Below are positions 12,720 to 25,100 of a stretch of DNA of 64,000 bases, one piece after another. A model generated the notes under the pieces. It was given only the letters and a program-made list of their open reading frames with translations, was not told the origin of the DNA and searched no databases. Numbering within the stretch: position 1 is the stretch's first letter; every line of letters starts with the position of its first letter. This stretch comes from Parasponia andersonii (lineage: Eukaryota > Streptophyta > Magnoliopsida > Rosales > Cannabaceae): positions 623,675 to 687,674 of the forward strand of contig JXTB01000099.1 of assembly GCA_002914805.1 (NCBI GenBank). The letters are read 5' to 3'. The translations under genes were made by a program, and so were the position numbers.

Positions 12720-14700
12720 TTATCTAGAAATCTAGACAAAAGTGTCTATTTGATAGACAATTTGTATGCAAAGCCAAATAAAAATATCTATCACATAGAC
12801 AATATATTTGGAAAGCTAGACAACTCATGTCTGGTGATACTATAAACATCACTAATTATGTAATTATATGGTATTTAATTTAGTTTATGTCAAATTTTAT
12901 TTCATTATAGTTAGTGTATAACAAATGAATAGCTTGTTTGGAAAGCTAGACGCTAATGTCTACTCGATACACAGTTTGTCTAGAAAGATATACAAAAGTG
13001 TATCAGATAGACAGCTTATCTGAAAAGCTAGATAAAAGTGTCTATTCGATAGACAGCTTATCTAGAAAGCTAAACAAAAATATATACTACATAGACAATA
13101 TGTCTGGAAAGCTAAACAACTCGTGTCTAGTAATATTACAAAACTCAATAATTATATAATTATATGGTATTTAATTTGGTTTATATCAAATTTTATTTCA
13201 TTATAGTTAGTGTATAGCAGATGGATAATTTATTTAGAAAGCTAAATAATAGTATCATTATGATAGACAACTTGTCTTAAAAACTGGACAAAAATATCTA
13301 TCCAATAGATAGCTTATCTAAATAGCTATAGAAAAATATCTACTACATAGACAATTTATCTAGAAAGTTAGACAACTCGTGTTTATCACTCAAATAACAT
13401 GTTTGAATGATCGACAACACATGTGTAATAGCTCAGCTCATTCTTTGGAAAAAAAAGAAGTTATAACTAAGTTTCATTATAATAGTGCCTAAGTTTCTAA
13501 TAGTAGTGAACAAAGTAGTTATGATAATTCAAAACTCATTAATTTTGAAATTTAATATACTTATTACTCTTTACTTTGATAATTTTGAAATTTTATATAC
13601 TTATTACTCATTATACTTAGTTATTGAGCTTTTAATTAGAAAGAACAAAGTTATGACTAACTTTTCAATAATGATGATGACATATTTTTATTGTTATAGT
13701 AATGATAATTCAAAACTTATTAATTTTCTAATTTAATATACTTATTATGCATTATACTTAGTTATTGAGTTTGTAATTAATAAAGAAGAAAGTTGTAAGT
13801 AGGTGACATATTTTCATTATAGTAGTGCCTAAGTTTCTAATAGTAGTGAACAAAATAGTGACTAAGTTTACAAAATGCACTAATATTATAATTATATTAT
13901 ATTTAATTTGGCTTATGTCAATATTAATTCATTATAATTAGTGTCTAGTAGATGGATCGCCTATATGAAAAGCTCGATAATAGTGTTTATCTGATAGACA
14001 ACGTATTTGTAAACCTAGACAATAGTATCTACTAGATAGACAACTTGTCTTGAAAACTAGACAAAAGTGCCTATATGATAGATAGCGTGTCTAGATAGCT
14101 ATACAAAAATATTAACCATATAGACAATTTGTCTCAAAAGCTAGATAACTAGTGTCTATAACTTAGACAACACAAGTCTAATAACTAGGCTCTTTCTTTT
14201 GTAAAGAATAAAATTTGAGAAGAATAAAGTTTGAGAAGCTCGGAATTGTATTTATCCGATAGACAATGTATCTGGAAAGCTAGACAATAATGTCTATCTG
14301 ATAGACAACTTATTTAGAAAGCTAGACAAAATTATTTGATGATATTACAAAACTCACTAATTACGTAATTATATTGTATTTAATTTAGTTTATGCTAAAT
14401 TTTATTTTGTTATAATTAGTGTCTAGCAGATGGATAACCTGTTTGGAAAGTTCGACAATAATGTCTATCTGATAGACATCTTGTCTTGAAAACTAGATAA
14501 AAGTATATACCCGATAGACAACCTGTCTTGAAAGCTAGGAAAAAATATCAACACGATAGATAGCCTGTCTAAATAGCTATATGGAAATATTTATCAGATG
14601 GACAACTTGTCTAGAGAGCTAGATAAAAATATTTACCCAATAGACAACTTGTCTAGAAAGCTAGACAAAATTGTCTATCAGATAGACAAAAGTGTCTAAA
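12720..14700. repeat. degenerate 42-bp tandem repeat array with TGTCTA/TAGACA palindromes
   Basis: Consecutive units measured at 12725-12850 and 14485-14695 are 42 bp. Each is built as ATAGACAACTTGTCT, then AGAAAGCTAGACAA, then a variable A/T tail ending in TGTCTAT. Each unit holds inverted TGTCTA and TAGACA hexamers, so single strands could fold. Blocks of units alternate with an AT-rich spacer containing AATTATATGGTATTTAATTT, seen near 12860, 13160, 13900 and 14370. This gives a higher-order repeat, with the first two spacers about 296 bp apart. A second family based on CTAAGTTTCTAATAGTAGTG occurs at 13490-13870. Equivalent DNA, inverted, lies in relic B. Confidence 0.85.
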
Positions 14701-14799
14701 GTAGTAAAATATCCTCAAAATCTTAAGAAAATTAATGAACCTGAACACATAATAAATTGGGCATATTATATTGAAATATGTTTTCCAATATACAAGTCA

Positions 14800-16605
14800 A
14801 TCACTATTCAACCTAACAAAATAGCGAGATAAGTTCTACCCTAAACCTTGTGGATCCAAATCTCTGCTATAAATTTCACAAGCTATCTTTTTTCGAAATA
14901 GACCAATGTTATCATCATGAACACCAGATAAGTCGATTCATTCATATAGAATTCAATATGCTTAATAGTGAAGATTTCGTAGTCTCCACTACATGGAAAC
15001 AAAACAAGATAAATTTAATTTTAAGAGACTTTAAGAAACAATGTAAAATAATTTACAAGTTTATGTACCTTAGTTGGTTTTGAGGAATATTAGGCATTCT
15101 AACATACTCAAATGGCTCAGGTATTTTGTGAAGTTTTCTTACGAATGGATTAATTAAGTTGTCCTCAAAAACTTTCAATAAACAAAAATTCTTCATATAC
15201 AGTTCGCTTAACTCAATATTTGAGGCATGCAAGATACTCTGTACTTTAATCTATAATATAAACAAATAGTTGTTAAGTTAAAATTGAATAAGGTATAGTT
15301 AATGACTAGATACCTTGGCTTTTGTTCTAGATAATATTATCTAGTTTTTAAGACATCTTGTCTAGAATGGTAGACAACAATGTCTAGTTTTTAAGACATC
15401 TTGTCTAGAATAGTAGACAATAATGTTTATCTTTTAAAATTTCATATAGATAATGATGTCTAATAGATCGACAACTTGTTAAGATGGTTTAATACCCTTA
15501 TCGAGTAATACAACACTATATAGAACAATATTATAAAGATAAAAAGATAAATTCATGAGAAAAATACATGATTTACTTACTTTCTTATTCTTTTTCTCAT
15601 TCTCCCTCAATTTTTTGGCAATACTTTTATATGTCAGTGTTTCATTCATCTTCCATCTAAGGCAATGAGGAGTGGTATCACCTTCTAATTAGTTTGCATA
15701 CAATTCGTCAAATAATAGTATAGCTTTATATGCCCAAACCTACAAAAGTAAACAATAATTTAGTGAAATATTTTAACATAAAAGTTAATTCAAATATAGA
15801 TTTATTCATAATCAACTAACTTGTAATGAATACGGGAAACCTTATAATGTGTAGGAAGATTTAGAACTTTTGTCTTTTTTCTTTTTTTCCTCATAGTAAT
15901 TTGTTGACTTTGGCTTCAACTCCTTTTGCAAATAGCTCATTGTGAGTGAATATGACTCTTGACTCCATAGATATTTGTTGAATGTATCAAAATCCTCAAC
16001 AATATCTAAGTAACTTTCTTGTGTTCTACTTTTCTTGTCTTGTCCAAGTATGACCCCTCTAAACAATAAATTAAGGCAAATCTCAAATGGTCACGATTTT
16101 CCTTAATATATCTGATCTTCTTTTTCAACAGGGCCATTAGGATTACTCATTTTCAAAAACTTATTCTCCCATTCTTCAAGCATGATGACAAGTTTTTTTT
16201 CTCACCAAAATAATCTTTTTTCAACCTATACTTCAATTTGAGTTCTTAAAATTGTGGGTTAGTTGAAGTATTGCCATAATTAAGACCCGTCATCAATATA
16301 AACTTAAGCATTGAAAACCTAATGGGTTTCTCATAAACATTAAACCATATTTCTTTTATCTTTTTAGATTCCACATGTCTCATAAATAGATGATGAATCA
16401 ATTGACTACTAATTTGTGCAAGCTCTATTAGCCCTAGAAAGTGACCAAAATATGATGCTTTGAATACTTTCAAGTCTTTTTCACTTAAATTGTTCTTTAT
16501 AACTTTTAGATATTCAATCCTAGATGAAACTGTCACTCATACTAGAAAATACTCTTCTTCAGATAATATTGGCATCAATTTTGGAATGTTATATTACAAA
16601 ACCTA
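14800..16605 (-). pseudogene. decayed DUF1985 / Ulp1-like (C48 peptidase) gene of MULE A
   Basis: Reading leftwards from about 16603, the first exon contains IPKLMPILSEEEYF, then KDLKVFKASYFGHFLGL, LIHHLFMRH, KEIWFNVYEKPIRFS and FILMTGLNYG, which is a clear DUF1985 pattern. It continues near 16060-15840 with LDIVEDFDTFNKYLW and GFPYSLQV, and after a small intron near 15740 with VWAYKAILLFDELYAN and a PHCLRWKM motif. A further open piece lies at 15240-15060. At about 14830-15000 is GDYEIFTIKHIEF and, in another frame, DDNIGLFRKKIACEIY. These match the C-terminal active-site region of Ulp1-like peptidases (usual pattern GDCGVF.IKH.EF). The catalytic cysteine position reads tyrosine. In-frame stops (for example one just before VTVSSRIEYL, and one after ELYAN) and a frame change near the end show it is dead. 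Repeat DNA of the 42-bp family sits in an intron at about 15330-15480. Confidence 0.7.
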
Positions 16606-17724
16606 CAAAAAAAAAAATAATTACAAAATGTATAAATTTGACCTTACAATATAGTGCTAGACTAAGTTAGACACTCTGTCTAGCATGATTAAGCTAAATA
16701 GATAGGAAATGACTATACTAGATAGTATGTCTAGTAAAGTCTTAGAAAATCTCAACTGTACTAGACACCTTGTAAATCTAATTTTCAAAAAATTTTGAAT
16801 AGTTTCCTTTGTTTTTGTGACTTTCTTCCAAAACCATTTAATAACCAATATGCACACACCAACTATATCAAGACATTATTTAGCAAAGAAAAATTACTCA
16901 ACTAAATATAAACATATCATATAGTGCTACACTAAACTAGACATTATGTCTATCGTGGTCAATTTAAGCAGACAATACTCGACCATGCTAGACAGTATGT
17001 CTATCATAGTCTAGCTAAAAGTATAATATGCACACAGACAATGTTTGGCATATATTAAATTTTTGAAATAGTTTATGTTAGAGTTCGCGATCTGAATTCT
17101 ATTTAGCGTAACTTGAAAAGCTCGTGGTCTGACATGAAAAGCTCGTGGTCTGACATATTTAGTGATTTAGTAAATAAGAGAAATTTTGGAGGTCTGTTGT
17201 AGTAGCAAAGAGATCATGCTGATAAGCTCCAATGCTCGACTATGCTAGACAATCGATCTGTACACATCAACCATATCAACATATTATTTAGCCAAGCAAA
17301 AAATCCTCCAATAAAATTTATTCCAACTCTCAAAATAATTCATTTAAATATAAACTTACCAATGAGCCACAAGGGCATACAAAGGAGATGAATTTTCTTC
17401 ACCGGAGACGCATCGGGTGGGACTGGTCTTGTCTCCTCTGCTACGTTCTTAGACGATATTGTTTTGCACTCCTCTAGTAACTCTTCGGATGCCAGTTTTG
17501 TAGATGGAGATAATGTTTTTTTCCAAACTCTTGTCTATTTCATGGAGTCTTTTCTACCTCTTCATTCATATGAGATTGGGACGAGATGTTTACTTGCTCC
17601 AAATTTTCTACTTTCTATCAAGATGTAGTCGTCATCTTACTCTTATGCACATGTTTAGATTTTTTTTCCTTTAGTTTTCTTAGGGCTTATAGTTGATTTT
17701 TTTTCCAATTTTAGTTTAGGTTTG

Positions 17725-17965
17725 TCAGAGTAGAGTTCCACAAGGAACGAGTTGAGGTGAGAACGACAGAGACAAGGTAGTTAGGGTGGAGTAGGGTTCA
17801 ATGTGATTTGGGGTGTGGTGTGGTTGGTCTTCGACGAAATCTGGTGTGGTATGGTTGAGATTGGACAAAATTCGGGATGGGTAGGAGTGGGATTCGACTG
17901 TAGTTGCCATTGGAGAAGAAGAATTGATAACGAGGGGGAGAAGCAACAAGGTCGGCGCCTGAGAA
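17725..17965 (-). other. possible first exon of the MULE A DUF1985-Ulp1 gene
   Basis: An open - strand stretch starts MATTVESHSYPSRILSNL near 17913. It lies just inside the MULE end, where these genes begin, and the matching part of relic B (about 19560-19700) has similar nucleotide sequence. There is no recognised domain, so this is only a candidate. Confidence 0.3.
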
Positions 17966-18050
17966 GAAGAGAGAAAGAAAACCCTTTTGTTTCATATTTT
18001 CTTGTCTTTTATTATTATTTTTTCATTTATTTCAAATGTAACTGAGGGCA

Positions 18051-18171
18051 TATATGTCATTCTATCCTAATATAGTCTAAAATGGGTGATTGTAGCTAAA
18101 TTTTTTTAAATGGGGTGTAGTGCCTAAAACCAATTATCAAGAAGGGGTATGTGACACAATTTCCCAAAAAA
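18051..18171 (-). repeat. terminal sequence of MULE A (inverted partner at 19396-19520)
   Basis: The reverse complement begins GGGAAATTGTGTCACATACC and continues through TTGATAATTGGTTTTAGGCA. It aligns along about 120 bp with 19396-19520 on the + strand, which has AGAAATTGGGTCAAATGCCC and TTGATAGTTGATTTTAGGTA. I read these as the same end of two related elements facing each other. Confidence 0.65.
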
Positions 18172-19395
18172 TACCCATGTCTCATGGTTTTCTTTGTCTT
18201 CTGAATCTTTCATTTTAGTAGTAATGGTGCGAACACTTCTTGCATAAAAATAAATAACAAATTTATTAAACTATACACATTAATTCATAGTTTAAGAGTC
18301 AAATAACTCCAGTATGATTCATGTTTAGGAAAAAAGGTGTGGAGAGTTCTTTTCCATAAACAAAAAAACTTTTCTTTAGAGAGAATGTACCTAAAACGAT
18401 TGGTAAAGGGGAAAATATTTCTTGTACTAAAATGTAATCTACTTGAAGTTTTTTTTTCTTTTTGTTTTTGGAATTGAAAAAAGTTACTAAAAAGAGGGAT
18501 GGTGAGAGCAAACAAAAGAGTGAAAACACACTTGCCATTTTCAAATTGGGTAAAATTATTCGTCAGATCATATATTGTCCAATTTACATTTTGAAATAGA
18601 ACTAGTAACCTTAGCCAAAATTAATCAGATTATCTAACTGCCTCCTTGCTTTTCAAGGAATCAACCAATTACTTTTATTCACAACACTTTCATATTATTT
18701 AAGAATAAATTTCAGTATTTAGCATTTAAATTGGTTGTAGGTTTGATGGATAATTTGATTATTTGACAAGGAAATTTCAACTATTTTAAGATTGAAAATT
18801 GACAAAAGTCCTTCTTAAAAGAAAAAGGCAAAAGTCTTTGGAAATTTATCAGTATAGATAATTTTGTCCATCCAATTTGACAATCTAAGAAGATCCATTT
18901 TCTATTTCAATGACAAAGATAGAAAATGATTGTTTTTTCTTTTTTTGAAAAGGATAGAATATGATATTTTTGCTAAAACACAATGGATTTTTTTCTTGTA
19001 ATTTTATCCAAACCTAAATGACTTTTAGATGTAATTTTTTGTTTTTAAATCATTAGCTTTGATATATTTCTTATTTATATCCAAACAAAATGATTTTTTA
19101 GAGGTATTTTATTTTTCAATTTTTTAGCTTTGAGATATATTATTTGTTTTTTTGACATCGAGCTTTGAGATATACTAAGTTCATTGATTTTAAATATTTC
19201 AGATGTATAATATATATTTTAGATATATTAAGTGAAACATCGGGTAAAAGTTTAGGACCCTAGGTGAAATTAACTTTTTTTTTTTTTTTCAAAAACTGAT
19301 TTAGTTTTATACTTGTGCAAATTATTAATACCTTATTAGCCAAAATTAATTTTTTTTAGGAACCAAAATCTGTACTTTTGAGAGTGTTTTATCAT
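18172..19395. other. spacer between the two facing MULE ends
   Basis: AT-rich DNA with poly-T runs. Small open frames at 18285-18544 show no similarity I recognise. No 42-bp repeat units are present, which supports it lying outside both elements. Confidence 0.5.
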
Positions 19396-19727
19396 AGAGA
19401 AATTGGGTCAAATGCCCCTTTTTGATAGTTGATTTTAGGTACTATACTTCTCTTCATACTTTTTGATTAAAACCATCCGTTTTAAATAAAGGTCTTGTAG
19501 AATGATACATATGACCCTGTTTAAAATTGAAATAAAAAAAATACATAACTCTTTTGTCTTCATTGCTATCTGTCTTCCATCTCTTATTCAACTCCTATCT
19601 CTACTTATTCATGTTCTCAATGGAACTGGTTATTCCCACTCTACACTCCCCAGAACCTATTGAAAGTATGCCAGTCACAATCTATCGAACCCACCCCATT
19701 AACACTCATGATTTTTTTTTTTTTTTG

Positions 19728-20160
19728 TAGATTAAAAGTTGTTTTCTAGTAGAACTTGAAACTATAATGAACAATAGAAAGTTTTTGGTCATTTTTTGAG
19801 CTTAAAAAGCTGTAAACTGAAAAATAGGTTATAAAACGATGAGATCCACTACAGAGAAGAAACCTAGATCGGGATAGATAAGGGTATCTAGTTTTCGAGA
19901 TAGCTTATCTAGAACTCGATAAATTATATATTATCGAGTACAAGCTATTTTGTAGTAGGACTTAAAACTATAGAGAAAAATAGAAAGTTTTCGGTCATTT
20001 TTTGAGCTTGAAAAGCTGTAAACTTTAAAATAGGTTGAAAAATGGAGAGATTCATTACAGAGAAAAAATCCAGATCGAGATAGACATGGATGTCTAGTTT
20101 TCTAGATAGGTTGTCTAGATTTTGACAAATTATACATTATCGAGTACACTTTATAGTATT
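19728..20160 (+). repeat. left subterminal inverted repeat of MULE B
   Basis: It contains AGATTAAAAGTTGTTTTCTAG, then a block ending in AGAAACCTAGATCGGGATAG, then the TATCTAG/TTATCTAG palindrome and ATATTATCGAG. An internal near-duplication (second block near 19960-20150) follows. It pairs with 30985-31262. Confidence 0.75.
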
Positions 20161-20269
20161 GTCGAATCTTTTTACAACAATTGTACATTTAGACTCTCGA
20201 TACTACATTAATAATGCTATACACAACTCTCGATCCATTGGCCAATTATAGTCATTAATCACTAGACAT

Positions 20270-21225
20270 TATCTCAACTATGCTGATACATTATCTATCA
20301 TTGTCTATGAAAGACATACAATCTAGCATGGTCGAGCATTTTTTGCTTAGATTGACCACACTAGACATCATATCTAGCTTAGTGCAATATTATATGATAT
20401 GTTTATATTTAATTGAGTAATTTTACTTTTTTGAATAATGTCTTAATATGGTTAGTGTATGCATATTGGTTGTTAAATAGTTTTGGAGGGAAGTTATAAA
20501 AACAAAGAAAATTATTTCAATTTTTTTAAAAAATTTAGATTCACAAGATGTCTAGGGCGGTTGAGATTTCTATGACTTTTCTAAACATACTGTCTAGTAT
20601 TATTGTTCTCTGTCTATTTAGCTCAATCACGTTAGACAAAATGTCTAGCTTAGTGTAGCACCATGTGGTAATGTTAAATTATGTATATTGGCTGTTAAAT
20701 AGTTTTAGTGTAAAGTCAAAAAAATGGAGGAAACTATTTCAAAATTTTTGGAAAATTAGATTGATAATCTAGTGCTGTTAAGATTTTCTTATACTGCATT
20801 AGACTAGACATATTGTCTAGCAAGGTCAATCCTTATATATTTGCTCAACCATACTAGACACAATATCTAACTTAGTCTAATTATTAGACATGAGTTGTTT
20901 ACCGTCCTAGATAACTTGTCTATCTAGTAAACACTATTGTCTAGCTTCCCAGACAAGTTATTTATCTGATAGATATGATTGTCTAGCTTTTCAGACAAGT
21001 TGCTTATTTGATAAATATTATTGTTTAGCTTTCCAAATAAGATATCTATCTTGTAGACACTATTGTCTAACTTTCCAAACAAGTTATCTATTTACTAGAC
21101 ACTAAGTATAATGAGTTAAAATTGGGTATAAACCAAATTAAATACAGTATAATTACAAAATTAGTGAAATTTGTAAACTTAGACACTACTTTGTTCAGTA
21201 TTATTGGAAATTTAGTTACTACTAT
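20270..21225. repeat. TGTCTA/TAGACA-rich repeat DNA of MULE B, left part
   Basis: This stretch holds frequent TCTAG, TAGACA and TGTCTA motifs. Recognisable 42-bp-type units lie at 20900-21110, in the opposite sense to relic A. The AT-rich spacer (AAACCAAATTAAATACAGTAT) occurs at 21130. It ends at the chromovirus target site ACTAT (21221-21225). Confidence 0.75.
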
Positions 21226-22040
21226 TGTAAAAACCTGGAATTTTCGAGGGTAATTTGGACATTTTACCAATTTTCCGGATAAAATATTGTGGGGACTAAT
21301 TTGCAAAAGTTTTGTTCAGATGGACTAAATTGTAAATTTTGGGGGACTTGATTGATAGAGATTTGAAATTTTGGGGGCTTATGTGCAATTTTTGAAAAAT
21401 TGCACAGCCCAATAAAGAGGGGCCACGTGCACATCTTTTTCTCCTCTCTCTCTTCTCTCTCCTTCCTCCCCCGAAACCTCCCTCTCTCTCGCTTGTCTCT
21501 CTCTCTCTCTCGGCCGAGCTGCCGCAGAACCACCGCTCGCCGCCACTCGCCGTTGCCCAGCCGCAGGAGCCGCCGACGACGCTCGCCAGCACCGCACCTG
21601 TGCCGATCCCGACCGCCAGACGCCGCCTGGAAGCTCGCCATCGTGATTGCAGTTCGCCTCTTAGTAATGCTAGGAGTTTGTTGTCATAGTCTTTGGACTA
21701 TTTGGATTTTTGTGTTAGCATTGAACCAAGATTACTGCTTTCAAATTTGTCTGTAAACTTATGCATGCCATTCTGGTATGGGACATCTGTTGTGAATGAT
21801 GATGATGCGGGGTTTGGTTTCTTTTTAATTAATATTATGTTTTTAAGAAATTGTTCAGTTCATGTTTGGTGGTGTATACGAACTGTGGGAGTGGTTCACG
21901 GGATGGAATTCTGAATATTTTGTTTAAATTGACTGTTTTTATAAAAACTAGAACTTTTGACACTTTTCAAATAAATTAAGGAATTTCCCACCTTTGTGAA
22001 ATTCCCCTTTTGCCACTAGCCCGGGTTTTGGGTCGTGACA
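21226..22040 (+). repeat. left LTR of the chromovirus
   Basis: It starts with TGTAAAAACC and ends with GGGTCGTGACA. It carries a (CT)n-rich stretch around 21440-21510. It is about 0.8 kb, clearly shorter than the 2.2-kb right LTR, although both outer parts align. Confidence 0.9.
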
Positions 22041-22048
22041 GAAATTTT

Positions 22049-22060
22049 TGGTATAAGAGC
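22049..22060 (+). other. primer-binding site of the chromovirus
   Basis: TGGTATAAGAGC lies 8 bp inside the left LTR. It resembles the initiator methionine tRNA 3' end complement (TGGTATCAGAGC) used by most plant gypsy elements. Confidence 0.75.
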
Positions 22061-22176
22061 TTTGAGTTCAACAGCTCGGACATTTCACCATTAAACTAGA
22101 TTGAAGTTGATTTTTTTTTGACAAGCATTCATCATCTTCGCACTAACAGTTTGGCATATTATTTCAGACTTTAAGG

Positions 22177-25100
22177 ATGCCTCCTAGAAGAGTTCCGAGG
22201 CACCAGCCGGATGCCGAACCTCCTCGTCCGGAGTTCACTCATCTGATCGAGGCAATACAGCAGGCATTTGTCCAGATGAGCAATCCAGACTATCAGCCTC
22301 CAGCTCCGAGGGAACGTCAGTTGGATCAGGCTGATCACCTTCAACGATTTATGCGTCTCCAGCCAGGGAAATTTGATGGTAGATCAGAAGCCCTCACGGC
22401 AATTGCTTGGTTGCGTGAGATGGAGAGGCACTTTCGAGCCCTTGGTACTCCGGTTGAGTTTTGGGTCGTGTTTGCTGTTACCTGTTTGACAGGGAGCGCC
22501 ATTCGTTGGTGGGAAACAGTGGAACAGATGCAAGATGTAGTGGGCTTGACTTGGGAAGATTTTGAGCGGATTTTCAAGGCCCAGTATGCCAATGAGGACC
22601 AACAGGATGAAGTTGTGTACCGATTTGAGACTCTGACCCAAGGTAACAGAACAGTGAATGAGTACCTTATAGAATTCACTGAGTTGGCGAGTATTGCTCT
22701 TGGACCAGGTACGAGTGAGAAGTACCGAATTGCTAAGTTCAAGAGTCATCTGAATCGGAACATTTTCAACAGAATCGGCACTCAGACTTTCCACACTCTT
22801 CCTGAGATTGCAGTGGCTGCCCAGCGGGCAGAGGCCATCGAAGAAAGTTTGGATTCCAGGAGGAACCAACGGAGAGGAAATGACAGGAAAGCTACCAGAA
22901 GGAACCAGGGGCAGTGGTCAGCCCAGGGTACTCCGAGCAGTGACAACTCAAACAGTAGTGGTTCATCTGGGGGTGGCAGAGGTAGTCCGTATGGAGGATA
23001 TTTTGTTTGTGGCCAGCAGGGTCATCGGAAGAAGGAGTGTCCCAACTGTCTGCAGAAATCTCCTCTTTCTCAGGGAGGACCGCAGAGGAGCCAGTCAGGT
23101 TCTGCTTCTTATCAGAATACTCAGGCAAGACCGCAACAGTCACAGGGTGCTTCGCAGGCTTTTACTTCCCCTCAGCCTTATCAGCATCAGTACCGCCCTC
23201 AGGGTTTCACTCAGAACTTTCAGACTCCTCAGGCTTCAGGGAGTCAGGGTGGGCGTGGTTATGGCAGTAGTGGTCCAGGATCTAGCAGCAACCGTCCTGG
23301 CCAGGGAAGAGGCAACAAAGGGAAAGGAAAGGTGACTGGCCAAGCCTATGCTTTTACTAGGGCAGACGACACTCAGGATCGCACCAGTCGAGGTGTTGTT
23401 GACAGTATGATCCTTCTCTCGCACTCTTGGGCACATGTTTTATTTGATACTGGTGCATCCCATTCATTCATATCCTTATTATTTGCTCAACTGTTGGGGT
23501 TGAAATTTTCTGATTTGGATTATGTATTGTCGTTGGGTACACCTTTGGGAGGAATGGCCGATGTGTCTAGTATGTGTAAGTCTTGTCAGGTTGTGATTGG
23601 CGACAGGAAGCTTCTTGCTGATTTGATTGTGTTGCCGATGAGATAGTATGACGTGATACTCGGTATGGATTGGTTGTCGAATTATCGAGCCGTTGTGGAC
23701 TGCCATAAGAAGCGGGTGACTCTTTTTTCTAGTGATGGATATCCTATTGTCTATCAGGCTGGGATGAGTCTGTTAAAGCCTAGTCCTGTTCTGAAAGCGT
23801 GCATGGGTGGAAGAAAGAAACTTGAGTGTTATGGGAACTTGTTTGCCATAGATGGTAAGGTGAGGACAGACGATCAAGACCTATGGATTCCGGTGGTGTG
23901 TGAGTATTCGGAGGTGTTTCCTGAAGACTTACTGGGGTTACCACCTGATAGGGAGATCGAGTTCTGTATTGAACTAGTTCCTGGAGCTCAGCCAGTTTCT
24001 ATTCCAGCCTATCGCATGGCACCTGCTGAGATGGAAGAATTAAGAGAACAGTTGGACGATCTACTTTCCAAGGGATTTATTCGCAGTAGCACTTCTCCTT
24101 GGGGTGCTCCTGTCTTGTTTGCGAAGAAAGCAGATGGTTCGTTGAGACTTTGTGTGGATTACCGGAAGTTGAACCAGTTGACAGTGAAGAACAAGTATCC
24201 CTTGTCAAGGATAAATGAGTTGTTTGTTCAACTCGGTGGTTCAAGATTCTTCTCTAAGATCGATTTGAGATCCGGTTATCATCAGTTGAAGATAAGGGAG
24301 GATGATATACCGAAGACAGCATTCAGAACCCGATATGGTCACTTTGAGTTTCTAGTGATGCCATTTGGTTTAACGAATGCACCCGCAGCTTTCATGGATC
24401 TCATGAATCAGATTTTCAGGCCGTTTTTGGATCGTTTTGTGGTCGTGTTCATTGACGATATCCTGGTATATTCTAAGACTCAAGAAGATCATGCTGAACA
24501 TCTGGGGATAGTACTTAAGACCTTGAGAGATCATCAGTTGTACGCCAAGAAATCGAAGTGTGATTTTTGGATGTCAGAAGTGAAGTTCTTGGGTCATGTG
24601 ATTTCTCACAGAGGTATTTCAGTCGATCCCGCTAAGATTGAAGCTGTTCTGGAGNNNNNNNNNNNNNNNNNNNNNNNNNNNNNNNNNNNNNNNNNNNNNN
24701 NNNNNNNNNNNNNNNNNNNNNNNNNNNNNNNNNNNNNNNNNNNNNNNNNNNNNNNNNNNNNNNNNNNNNNNNNNNNNNNNNNNNNNNNNNNNNNNNNNNN
24801 NNNNNNNNNNNNNNNNNNNNNNNNNNNNNNNNNNNNNNNNNNNNNNNNNNNNNNNNNNNNNNNNNNNNNNNNNNNNNNNNNNNNNNNNNNNNNNNNNNNN
24901 NNNNNNNNNNNNNNNNNNNNNNNNNNNNNNNNNNNNNNNNNNNNNNNNNNNNNNNNNNNNNNNNNNNNNNNNNNNNNNNNNNNNNNNNNNNNNNNNNNNN
25001 NNNNNNNNNNNNNNNNNNNNNNNNNNNNNNNNNNNNNNNNNNNNNNNNNNNNNNNNNNNNNNNNNNNNNNNNNNNNNNNNNNNNNNNNNNNNNNNNNNNN

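Larger units (their letters stand above)
12720..18171 (-). mobile_element. MULE relic A (Kaonashi-like, carrying a DUF1985-Ulp1 gene)
   Basis: The right end is set by sequence that recurs, inverted, at 19396-19520. Its family is shown by a decayed DUF1985 plus Ulp1-like gene on the - strand, an arrangement known from plant MULEs of the Kaonashi/KI type. From left to right: a 42-bp repeat array (12720-14700), the Ulp1-like segment, the DUF1985 segments, more TGTCTA/TAGACA-rich DNA (16660-17060), a possible first exon (17725-17965) and the terminal region. No transposase (MURA) sequence was recognised. The left terminus is unclear: the subterminal sequence of relic B's right end is not found at 12.5-12.7 kb, so this copy is probably truncated on that side. 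Confidence 0.6.
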